Source: Bryopsis sp. KO-2023 (Eukaryota > Chlorophyta > Ulvophyceae > Bryopsidales > Bryopsidaceae). From it: DNA of 64,000 nucleotides. The stretch is from positions 1,182,001 to 1,246,000 of the forward strand of contig BSYQ01000007.1 in assembly GCA_030272585.1 (NCBI GenBank), read 5' to 3'. Positions within the stretch are counted from its first letter, which is position 1; each line of letters opens with the position of its first letter. This document shows positions 10,901 through 19,166 of the stretch, piece by piece. The notes beneath the pieces are model-generated. The model saw only the letters and a list, made by a program, of their open reading frames with translations, was not told where the DNA came from and ran no database searches. The translations under genes were made by a program, and so were the position numbers.

Positions 10901-11542
10901 CCCTTCAGGTTTGTCTTCGTCGGAAATGGAACTCGAGGGCTCGTTGGTAGCGCCTCCATTTCCTCCGTTCCCTGCAGCAACACTGCTCTCTTCTTCCTCT
11001 TCTTGTTTGACTTCTTCCTTAACCACAACTTCTGGCTCAACAAAGGCTTCCTCCTCTTCTTTGGTCACTCGTCTTGCTTCGTCTTCTTCTTTTACTTCTT
11101 CCGCAAGCACTTCTTCTTCCTCTTGGACAACCTCGGCTTCTCCTTGGTCAGTAACGCCAACGAGGTTTCCTTCTTGTACTTCCCCTCCAGTAGGGTCAAC
11201 ACTTGCTTGCTCTTCTTCTTCTTTAACGACAGCACCCACTTCGTCGTCTACCTCTACCCTCGTAACCTCGTCTTCAGCAGCTCTGTCTTCTTGTCTTGCT
11301 TCACGTTCTTCACGAACACTCTCGACCATCACAACCTCTTCCTCGTCAACCTCGTTCACTTCCTCGTTATCCCAGCCGCCAAGAAAGTCTTCCTTCAACA
11401 CCCCTTCGTCGTCAACAAGACCAGCCTCAGAAAAAGCACCAACACTTCCTTGTGCCTCAGAAACCTCAACGTTCACTCCTTCTGCACCACCAAGGCCTTC
11501 TTCCTCGTTTGGTTCTTCTTCCTCGTTCACTTTTTCCGTCAA
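7967..11542 (-). CDS. Element B ORF1: Gag with zinc knuckle and aspartic protease
   Basis: This 1191-codon frame opens with about 220 residues rich in Glu and Val (low complexity), then a proline-rich stretch. A capsid-like region (ATWLRSYG...SWVDNWISRHP...MLAWFG) is followed by a single CCHC zinc knuckle (CWHCLDLGHYRRNC, near 630), Lys/Glu/Pro linkers, and an aspartic protease with IIDTGASACV near 885 and an LIIGTPWL flap-side motif. No ATG lies near the 5' limit: the frame is closed by a TGA five codons upstream of the TTG at 11542, while C lacks one G there and stays open further. The start is therefore uncertain. ORF2 follows in the -1 frame with a four-base overlap. B lacks a 32-residue segment that C carries before the proline-rich part. 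Confidence 0.85.
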   Translation of the reverse strand: MTEKVNEEEEPNEEEGLGGAEGVNVEVSEAQGSVGAFSEAGLVDDEGVLKEDFLGGWDNEEVNEVDEEEVVMVESVREEREARQEDRAAEDEVTRVEVDDEVGAVVKEEEEQASVDPTGGEVQEGNLVGVTDQGEAEVVQEEEEVLAEEVKEEDEARRVTKEEEEAFVEPEVVVKEEVKQEEEEESSVAAGNGGNGGATNEPSSSISDEDKPEGERDKRETSSSFEEEPVPPVHPPLNPFAFAASLPQIPPIVPPGPVVPPVPPRPPVPPPVCPPTPGSGGAMIHPAEGLPNRLTNSHLPAFTGAEAEDVATWLRSYGILAAGLGWNVPQTVQPHEDERIERLVRYTTREARSWVDNWISRHPALVEGVPNPLRTWQKLQTDMLAWFGVAPATPVAHTLEQSRKGDETVDEYTSLPSQGQQQVEANRVPGNPAVADEILHRSFKDGAQGELTPILHAPMEDTLEGVSARAGQVEKRQVDPSSTQKEVTVPATELMGELQEHAALEPVLAEVGVMDRRVNGQIDSLRKEMRDHKIVTDSRLRGVEQQVRISGRQYSELRRMISALTERVADMRQSEEPELAGVSHGITGDAGVDQIPTNGERGRGNHRGSEWRRRSGRINISEVTCWHCLDLGHYRRNCPNRMQSFQAELEDQLIMDFEQTDPVTAAMEEPEEVMASILYSAMDVDNGAMDSAQGSNGGTPMDTSPIPADPQPNATEDVEMEEPKEEPDPETKKEPKEISKQVLEPEDVPKPEGVPKPEDVPQGSKSVVMLPLMHRPMQVPSPRNTMAKKKKMVKKSTVEPKEKRMSTKAEAKKFVEGLTAEVSVAKLCQHHPELIDAWLKALRVPMAKVPAVTTMAEVDKTSSYAVTTATAKVMETKVSGAIIDTGASACVISAQLLAQTGLTHLMEAPRGRYRDCNGQTRQAVGYIPALPIALGQCKQMVSCHVVENKHLSLIIGTPWLAKTGTEIDYGLKRLTPYVAGQRMGGVPIEFIHSVTPATAAVVSIYQTLRHIEEPSPAPAQPPSSTGELLQPNSRTTHDGLNQPNAASRHPPTLRLTYYQARVLQECYTMRRENGMSEAAASHLHQQEMELLDARRGHHLKIQKENEGSLEETLQREGKQGRRNGVTEEYMRRREALKQQEKEELKKLLDYFRESAQAWRPKGVPAAGVPAATAATGGKGGSEVISYTTSDF

Positions 11543-12024
11543 GATCTTCTTTTTCCTTCAGCGCCGCCACAGATCTGAGTGGCAAGTCTCCCTTCTCGTC
11601 GTGATCCTTCTCTTTTACCCTCTGTTCTCCTCCAAACCTCGGATAAGTACTGCCCTTGCTTCTTTTTCCACCTTATGCAGTTCGTCACTCTTTCTTGTAT
11701 TTGTTCTCGACCTTGCTGCAGCCCAAACAAGACAAAAGCGACCCAACAGCAGTTCTGACCTAACCTTAGGTTAAGATCCCACAAGATCCCGAAACCCACA
11801 AAGCTTTTTCGCCTTCTCTTTACCCTTGTGAGCGACCCAAGCTCGACCTTGTACCCTTTTGAAACGTATCCACCCCTGTGGGTCCTTCTCTTCACTCTTG
11901 CAAGAGCTTACTCCGCTTCTTTTTCTACTCTCAGGTCTTGCTCGTCCAGACTGCCCACGTAGAACGACTGCCAGAGCCGTAGTGCACGTCCGCTGCAGCA
12001 CAGCTGAAAAGTGTGCGCGCCTGG
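11543..12024 (-). other. 5' leader of element B
   Basis: Untranslated leader between the primer-binding site and ORF1. Another frame here is open for about 118 codons (11539-11895), but it resembles no known protein. I call nothing else in it. Confidence 0.5.
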
Positions 12025-12036
12025 GCTCCGAAACCA
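12025..12036 (-). other. Primer-binding site of element B
   Basis: The minus strand reads TGGTTTCGGAGC directly after the 5' LTR. The same 12 bases follow the 5' LTR of A, C, D and E. They match the usual plant initiator-Met type TGGTATCAGAGC at 10 of 12 positions. Confidence 0.75.
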
Positions 12037-12627
12037 ACAAATTGCGTCGTCCTGACCGCTGGGGTCACCCCTGCAGCGGGAGTAACGGTTGCAGAGTCGT
12101 TCTTTGCAGAAATGGAACGGAAGAAGTGGGGACAGCCCCTTTAAACGAAGCACTTGGGCACCCTCTCACAAGAAATGGGTAAACACGAGACCACACTCTT
12201 TCCAAAGATCTTACAAAGACCTCGAACCCAAAGAATACAACAGAAGAAGCAAAAGTCAGAAGTCCCTCCAATACCCTAAGATCAGCCACTTAAATAGGCT
12301 CTAGACTGACTCATCCCTGTCCCATTGATCGTCCATGATCCTAATCCCCGAGTAGACAACCCAAGCTATCAAACCCATCTGATCCTTCAAAAGTATCCCT
12401 AGTCTATTCATACAGCACCACTTCCTAGGACTGTCCAACCTAGTCACAGCTGTAGCCAAATTGCTACCCCTAAACTGTGGCGGAACTGCCATGGCAGAAC
12501 TGTCCCGGGGTGACTGCTAGCCCTACGTAATCCGTCCGGGACTGCCTCAAGCAGCATTCCCTCCCCTGATATCACTCTAGCCCTGGAGGTGACAAAATTG
12601 GTCGAGGCGACGTGGTTTGGGGTTACA
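12037..12627 (-). repeat. 5' LTR of element B
   Basis: This 591-bp LTR matches 3903-4493 and lacks the terminal GGTTACA found on the 3' copy. It is followed by the target duplication CCTGAC. Confidence 0.9.
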
Positions 12628-12822
12628 CCTGACGTCGCGCATTTCTGGCAACTGACGCACTTGGTCGTCGACGTAGCGTCGAAGGCCGTAGCTCCCCTTC
12701 GTGACCGTGTACCCCAAGTAGGTAACCTCCTTTTGTCTGACGACCGCCTTTGCCCTGTTTATCCGTAATCCCATTTCGTCGAGCCTGGTCAGAACACGTC
12801 GCAGGTTCCTGTCATGGCCTTC
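12628..12822 (-). CDS. Element A polyprotein, middle fragment: RT palm/thumb
   Basis: This 65-codon piece of A pol lies between inserts C and B. It resumes directly after the FVDD motif region and contains LRRVLTRLDEMGL and VTYLGYTVTKGS, which match the corresponding RT part of E (LERLREVGW, VQFLGYTLGPDG). Both edges sit on codon boundaries once target duplications are removed. The frame is therefore undamaged apart from the insertions. Confidence 0.82.
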
Positions 12823-12828
12823 GACGCC

Positions 12829-13419
12829 TGTAACCCACAAATTGCGTCGCCTTGACCGTTGGGGTCACCCCTGCAGCCGGACTTAACGGTTGTGGTGGCG
12901 TTTTTATAGAACTGGAACGGCAGAAGTGGGGACAGCCCCTTGGGTTTGATCACACGGGTTCACAATAATACTCTCCACTCAGGTCCCTTTCTCAAAGCTC
13001 TCTTACAACAACCCAAAGTCCGAACTCAAACCAAAACAAGAAGATCCGCACCAAGAAGTACAATACCCTAAGATCAGCCATTTAAATAGGCTGCAGCCTG
13101 ACTCACCCTTGTCCCATTGATCGCCTAGGATCCCACCTACTGATTAAGACAACCTAACCCATCAAGCCTAACTGATCTTCCTAACCACCCTAAGTCCACT
13201 CCCTCAGTACCAATCCCTAGGACTGTCCAACCTAGTCATTTCTGTAGCTGAACTGCTACTTCTAAACTGTGGCGGAACTGCTATGGCAGAACTGTCCCGG
13301 GATGACTGCTAGCCCTACGTAATCCGTCTGGGACTGCCTCAAGCAGCATTCCCTCCCCTGATATCACTCTAGCCCTGGAGGTGACAAAATTGGTCGAGGC
13401 GACGTGGTTTGGGGTTACA
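12829..13419 (-). repeat. 3' LTR of element C
   Basis: This 591-bp LTR runs TGTAACCCC...GGGTTACA on the minus strand. Its last 8 bp (12829-12836) are absent from the 5' copy. It has diverged from the B LTR but has the same architecture. Confidence 0.88.
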
Positions 13420-14172
13420 GCTGTAACCACTCCCCTCCTCCCTTGACTTTTGTCCCCAAAAGTTAAACTCAACCTCCCCCACTGAACTTCTTCTGTCCCT
13501 GGTCTTTAGTTGTTAGCTAGTTGTTCCTAGAACTTTTCCAAAAAGTATCAACAAGAAAATCTTTCTCTTAACTGCCTGACTGGCTACTATGTCTGTAGAC
13601 GTAGTGCTCAGAAACACAAAACAAGTGCCCATTGTTACTGCAGATCCATTTTATTTTTAATTTCCACAGCAAAATTGTTCAAGGACATCAAAATGTAAAC
13701 TAACAATGTTGTTCCTCAAACAGGTCCCCCCTTTTTTTCTTTTTAATCACAGCCATCAGCTGTTCTTTAAACCCAGCAGGACTGTTCAAAGAGCACTCGA
13801 ATGTAAACCAGTGGTGCTGCACTTCAATCAGTTCCCCCCCCTTTTTTTTTCCTCATAGCTAACAGCTGTTCTTTCACCCCTATAGGTCAAAGTGACCAGT
13901 TTGTCCCTGTTTGTCCCTTGTTTACCCCCCTTTTCTTCCCCAGTTCTCTATTGAGCTCAAAAAGTATCAAAAGAAGAATCCTTTTATTTATCGACTGACT
14001 GAATACTACTCCTGCAGAAATAGTACCCAAGAACAAAATAGAACCAAAAACAAAATAAAAACCCACCCACTGCTGCTGCAGAAATACAGCAATACCAAAC
14101 ATAACAACAATACAAAACAAAACAAAACCAGAAAATACCATATTGTATTTCGCGATCCATCCGTACCACTAG
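13420..14172 (-). other. 3' non-coding region of element C
   Basis: The counterpart of 4494-5228 in B. It has the purine-rich tract next to the LTR, the diverged internal direct repeats, and the T-rich hydrophobic frame (13887-14141). I call no gene. Confidence 0.5.
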
Positions 14173-14898
14173 TCAATCGGTCTCCGAATGGCATGGTCGT
14201 CCTTTCCTTAGTTGAACGCCTGGCTTCTGTAGAAGTTCTGCCACTTCATTTCTTTCTCCTCTCTCCGCTGTAAGCAAGGTGATGAGGTCCACTCCCAATC
14301 TCTCCCAAGCTCTCAACGGTATATGCTGCCGTAATGGATGAAGTCCCTTAGGCGCTTTCTCTCTCCCATGCTGCCGTAATGGATATAGTTCCTTAGGCGC
14401 TTTCTGACTCTCTCTGCAGTTATGGCACGTCTGCCACACTTGCTCTTCCTCTTTTGATATATAACTCTTGCTGCAGTGCAGCTGCTGCACTCCTCTGGCT
14501 CAATCCTCTCCCGCCGATGTGCGCATTCTGTCTGTGGATATCTCGAACCACAGACTATCGTTGTTCCTCATTTGGCACCTGTCGCCATTCTCTTTCTCTG
14601 CTCAAGTACTTGAGTGGGTGAGCATCTCCTGCTACCCTTCAATATCGTCGACTTCTTCTGTGCACTTTTGCCTCAGCTTGTCTCCCAGCAGGCAAATCCT
14701 TTCTTTCCAAATATTTCATTTGATCCTTATCCATCCATTGATCCACTTTTTCCCCCTTGATCTTTTGCAACAACAATGGTAGGCAAGAAATATGCAAAAA
14801 CCTCACAAAATTCAAGTGTCCCCTACCACTGTTGAGTACTTCCATTGGGACAACAATGGTTGCACCTTGTCAGCTCTGATCTGGGGTTCCATAGTAAA
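14173..14898 (-). pseudogene. Integrase remnant of element C
   Basis: An open 105-codon frame (14173-14490) keeps the CHNCRES zinc-finger half, a duplicated PLRQH-type block and WERLGVDLI, which carries the first catalytic aspartate. It then runs into unrelated sequence and stops. The second Asp and the Glu are absent. The same truncation in B shows that it predates both insertions. Confidence 0.7.
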
Positions 14899-16914
14899 TC
14901 ATGGACGAAGCGCTGTGGAACCACTGACTATTGGATGGTCCAGCGGAACTGGAAGCCTTGTCAGTGCATCCGCATTTGCGTTACTCTTCCCAGCGCGGAA
15001 CTCAATAGTGAAATCAAACTCTTGTAGTCTGAGTGCCCACCTCATCAACTTGCCTGTCAATTTTGTGCCTGTCATCAACCATTGTAACGCTCTTTGATCA
15101 GTCTGCAGCACAAATTCCGTTCCGTAGATGTATGGCCGAAATAAGGTGCAAGCCCACACCACTGCTAGGCACTCCCCTTCCACTGCAGAATAATTCCTCT
15201 CAGCTGGATTGAGTCTTTTGCTGGCATAAGCCACCACATGCTCTCTCCCTTGCTCATCCTTTTGACAGAGTACTGCCCCCACAGCCTGGCTGCTCCAGTC
15301 TGTTTGCAGAATGTATGGTAGGTGTGGCTGTGGTGGAGCCAGGACTGGTTGATCGGTAATGCTTTTCTTCAGCCTCTCAAATGCTTGTTGGTGGCGTTCC
15401 CTCCATTCAAATGGCACATCCTTCTTCAACAACTCCGTCAGAGGTGCTGCGATCCTTGCATAGTCGCGCACAAATCTCCTGTAGTAAGAAGTAAGGCCCA
15501 GGAAGGACCGCAAAGTAGACACATCCACCGGTGGCTCCTGCATCTCCACTGTGGCTACCTTCTTCGGGTTCATTTTGATTTCCCCTTTCCCCACGATGTG
15601 GCCCAAGTACAGCAGCTCCTCAAACCCGAAGTCCGATTTCCTCGGGCTGATCCTCAGGTTGGCCTCCTTCAACCGCTGCAGCACTTCTGCCAGGATCTCC
15701 TGATGCTTTTCCCAGGTCTCCGCATAGATGATAATGTCATCCAGGTACACGATCACCCCCTTCCACAGCATGGGTCCCAGTACCTCGTTCATCATCCTTT
15801 GGAAGGTCGCTGGGGCGTTACTGAGCCCGAAGGGCATCACCACAAATTCATACAGCCCCTCCTGGGTGATGAAGGCCGTTTTCTCCGCGGAGGCGGTGCT
15901 CATTCTGACCTGCCAATACCCCGATCGCAGATCGAGTGCCGTGAAATACTTCGCCTCCGAGAACTGATTGATTGCATCCTCAATCCTTGGGAGGGGGAAG
16001 CTATCCCGGGTGGTCACCTTGTTGAGCTTGCGGTAATCGACGCAGAACCGCACCGATCCATCTGGCTTTGGGACTAGGACGATCGGTGAGGCCCATGGGG
16101 ACTTCGACTTCCGCACCACTCCGTCCAGGAGCATCCTCGCCACCTCCGATTTCACCACCTGGTTCTCCGCAAAGCTGAACCGGTAGGGATTCTGCCTGAT
16201 GGGGGAATGATCTCCGGTGGGGATCTCGTGGTATAGGATGTTGGTTTGCCCGACCTGATCCGAGGACCAAGCACAGGCATCGGGGTACTGCTGCAGAAGA
16301 TCCAGCAGTTCCTTTCTTTGGTGGGGGGTTAGATGGGGACTAATTTTCAGTTCTTCCAATTTTTCTCTAAGTGACACCTTTTCCTCTTTTCTTTCCTTTT
16401 CTGTGGCAAACGTTTTATTTTCTACATCAGAAGTCCCAAGGGGAACCACCCCTGCCCAAATCTGGTTTTCCTGCAGCTGAACTGCTGTCTGTCCCATTTC
16501 TTTCAACCCAAACTTTTCTTTTCTTCTTCCTTTTTCTTTCTTTTCTCTTCCCAATTCTTTTTCAGCTGCTTCCCCTTCCCTTGAATTTTCCCTTCTTTTC
16601 TTTTCTTCTTCTCCTTTTATCTCTTGTCTCACCAGAATTTCTGCTTCCACTGTTTTACTATGGTTCAAACACTGCATGGCCCATGAGTCTGGCCACAGAC
16701 TTCTGGCCCTTTCTACCTCTTGTGTTTGGCGTTGCATTCTCCATTCTTGCTCCTTGATCCGCCTCCCTGATCGACGCCATTGCTCTTTCCGTCCCCCACG
16801 TTTGCCACGTCTCCTCCTTTTCCTTTTCCTTTTATTTCGTTTTTCTGGACCGACCCACTCCCGCCACCCCTTCAGGTGTCGCCGAAGGAGGACGTCGGTG
16901 GCCGGCCCACTCAA
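14899..16914 (-). CDS. Element C ORF2: reverse transcriptase and RNase H
   Basis: This 671-codon frame is nearly identical to ORF2 of B (a few substitutions such as SFAENQ for SYAENR). It has a charged linker to about residue 180, then RT with LDLRSGYWQV, MPFGLSNAP and YLDD, then RNase H with TDWSS, EGECLA and TDQRAL. It starts in the -1 frame at the ORF1 stop (16911-16914 overlap, T-run before TGA) and has no ATG of its own. The frame is intact. It stops before the degraded integrase, so the product would be RT-RNase H only. Confidence 0.88.
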   Translation of the reverse strand: MSGPATDVLLRRHLKGWREWVGPEKRNKRKRKRRRRGKRGGRKEQWRRSGRRIKEQEWRMQRQTQEVERARSLWPDSWAMQCLNHSKTVEAEILVRQEIKGEEEKKRRENSREGEAAEKELGREKKEKGRRKEKFGLKEMGQTAVQLQENQIWAGVVPLGTSDVENKTFATEKERKEEKVSLREKLEELKISPHLTPHQRKELLDLLQQYPDACAWSSDQVGQTNILYHEIPTGDHSPIRQNPYRFSFAENQVVKSEVARMLLDGVVRKSKSPWASPIVLVPKPDGSVRFCVDYRKLNKVTTRDSFPLPRIEDAINQFSEAKYFTALDLRSGYWQVRMSTASAEKTAFITQEGLYEFVVMPFGLSNAPATFQRMMNEVLGPMLWKGVIVYLDDIIIYAETWEKHQEILAEVLQRLKEANLRISPRKSDFGFEELLYLGHIVGKGEIKMNPKKVATVEMQEPPVDVSTLRSFLGLTSYYRRFVRDYARIAAPLTELLKKDVPFEWRERHQQAFERLKKSITDQPVLAPPQPHLPYILQTDWSSQAVGAVLCQKDEQGREHVVAYASKRLNPAERNYSAVEGECLAVVWACTLFRPYIYGTEFVLQTDQRALQWLMTGTKLTGKLMRWALRLQEFDFTIEFRAGKSNANADALTRLPVPLDHPIVSGSTALRP

Positions 16915-18552
16915 AAATCCGAAGTGGTATAGCTTATCACCTCACTCCCTCCTTTCCCTCCGGTTGCGGCCGTTGCTGCTGGCACTCCTGCTGCAGGCAC
17001 TCCTTTCGGTCTCCATGCTTGTGCACTCTCCCGGAAGTAATCCAAAAGCTTTTTGAGCTCCTCCTTTTCTTGTTGTTTCAGTGCCTCCCGCCTCCGCATG
17101 TATTCCTCTGTTACACCATTCCTTCTCCCCTGTTTTCCTTCCCTTTGCAGTGTTTCCTCCAAACTCCCTTCGTTCTCTTTTTGTATTTTCAAATGGTGCC
17201 CTCTTCTTGCATCCAGTAACTCCATCTCTTGCTGGTGGAGGTGTGAGGCTGCTGCCTCACTCATCCCGTTCTCCCGACGCATGGTGTAGCACTCTTGCAG
17301 CACCCTTGCTTGGTAGTATGTAAGCCGGAGGGTCGGTGGATGTCGACTGGCGGCGTTGGGCTGGTTCAGACCATCATGAGTCGTCCTTGAGTTCGGCTGC
17401 AAAAGTTCCCCGGTAGAAGAGGGTGGTTGGGCTGGTGCAGGACTGGGTTCTTCGATGTGGCGGAGGGTCTGGTAGATAGAAACGACTGCAGCAGTTGCAG
17501 GCGTTACAGAGTGGATGAACTCGATCGGCACGCCACCCATGCGCTGTCCCGCCACGTATGGAGTGAGCCTTTTGAGCCCGTAGTCAATCTCGGTGCCGGT
17601 TTTAGCCAACCATGGAGTCCCAATGATTAGGGACAAATGCTTGTTCTCCACTACATGGCACGATACCATTTGTTTGCATTGTCCAAGGGCAATAGGTAGA
17701 GCGGGGATGTACCCTACTGCCTGCCGAGTCTGTCCATTGCAGTCCCGGTAACGCCCTCTTGGTGCCTCCATTAGATGTGTTAATCCCGTTTGTGTTAGGA
17801 GTTTTTTGGATATCACACAGGCACTCGCTCCGGTGTCAATGATCGCTCCTGGCACTTTGGTTTCCATCACTTTGGCTGTGGCTGTAGTAACTGCATATGA
17901 GCTTGTCTTGTCCACTTCTGCCATGGTGGTAACTGCTGGGACTTTCGCCATAGGCACCCGTAATGCCTTCAACCATGCGTCGATCAACTCCGGGTGGTGC
18001 TGACAAAGGTTTGCTACCGATACTTCTGCAGTCAGTCCTTCCACAAGCTTCTTGGCTTCCGCTGTAGTAAACATGCGCTTCTCCTGTGGCTTCACTGTTG
18101 ATTTCTTGACCATCTTCTTCTTCTTTGCCATGGTATTTCTGGGCGATGGTACTTGCATCGGTCTATGCATCAATGGCGGCATCACAACTGGCTTGGATCC
18201 TTGTGGCACATCTTCTGGCTTCGGCAATCGCTTTGGAATCTCTTCTGGCTCTTTCTTTGATTCAAGGTTTGGCTGCTCTTTCAGTTCCTCCATTACAACA
18301 TCTTCTGCAGTAGTTGCTTGCGGTTCTGAGGGTATTGGGCTCGTATCCACAGGAGTCCCTCCATTGCTTCCTTGGGCACTGTCCATTGCTCCATTGTCGA
18401 CATCCATAGCAGAGTACAAGATTGATGCCATGACTTCCTCTGGTTCCTTCATGGCTGCTGTCACTGGGTCGGTCTGCTCGAAATCCATAATCAACTGATC
18501 TTCCAGTTCTGCTTGGAAACTCTGCATTCGGTTGGGACAATTTCTTCTGTAA
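16911..18552 (-). CDS. Element C ORF1, 3' part: zinc-knuckle end and aspartic protease
   Basis: The continuation of C ORF1 after the insertion of D. It begins with the second half of the CCHC knuckle (RRNCPNR), then a Glu/Pro/Lys linker and the protease (IIDTGASACVISKKLL, LIIGTPWL), and ends at the TGA overlapping ORF2. It differs from B in scattered substitutions and a shorter PKPEDVP repeat. It is separated from its own 5' half by 10 kb and so cannot be expressed as a normal ORF1. Confidence 0.8.
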
Positions 18553-18971
18553 TGATAGTGAAGCTTGTGGGTGACGCAATAGTGGTCGGCTGTGTTGATT
18601 GGATTCGTGATAACTTGCTGGCTAACGCAAGTATACTTGTGGGGTTTGTTGGTTTAGACAACTCTCTAGCTAGCGCGGTTGTGAACGCTACCAGAGCACT
18701 TGGGTTGGGAAGTGATTGCGTCAGGCAAACACTTAACACACACACACACAAACACACACACAAGCGGGAACACACCAATCCCACGAATCCCGAGTTCTTA
18801 CAAAATAAAGTGAATGTCAAAACAACGAGTGGGCCTCTTAAGTACCCCTAAGTGTAGTACGCTGACGCATGCCCCAAACTCTGGGTCTAATCTGTCTTAC
18901 TCGCGAACCCGCATGCGTCAGCCACCCTCGGCTCTATCCCAAACTACCTCGTGAGCGCTAAAAGACTAACA
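18553..18971 (-). repeat. 3' LTR of element D
   Basis: This 419-bp copy looks identical to 28194-28612 and contains a CA-rich microsatellite (about 18736-18762). On the minus strand it is preceded by a G-rich purine tract (18972-18985). Confidence 0.93.
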
Positions 18972-19166
18972 TACGCCCCCCCCGCAAAAAGTGGGCGCCC
19001 ACGCACACCAAAACACAAAGAAAAACAAAAACACAAAAACACAAACACAAAACTCACCCACTCCCATACCCACACCCAACTGTCTTGGACCTGTCTCTTG
19101 CTCTGACGTCTCTGACAGCTGCTGCACGCACACACTTGGTCGACGATAACTCCTTTTCCCTCCTCC
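18972..19166 (-). other. 3' untranslated region of element D
   Basis: Contains the G-rich plus-strand primer tract beside the LTR and A/C-rich simple sequence. I see no coding sequence. Confidence 0.5.

Larger units (their letters stand above)
3896..12627 (-). mobile_element. LTR retrotransposon B inserted in A pol
   Basis: This 8732-bp Ty3-type element is flanked by a 6-bp target duplication CCTGAC (3890-3895, 12628-12633). Its LTRs are 3896-4493 and 12037-12627. The minus strand holds ORF1 (gag-protease), ORF2 (RT-RNase H) and an integrase remnant. It belongs to the same family as C, with near-identical ORF2. It carries an integrase truncated at the same place as in C, plus a TAA stop in that remnant which C lacks. 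LTR pairs of equal length that look identical point to a recent insertion. Confidence 0.92.

Noticed and set aside
10649..11774. Long plus-strand open frames (309 and 359 codons) opposite element B gag
   Set aside because: Low-complexity antisense of the Glu/Val-rich Gag region. A similar shadow exists at 29622-30842 opposite C, and no family is recognised.
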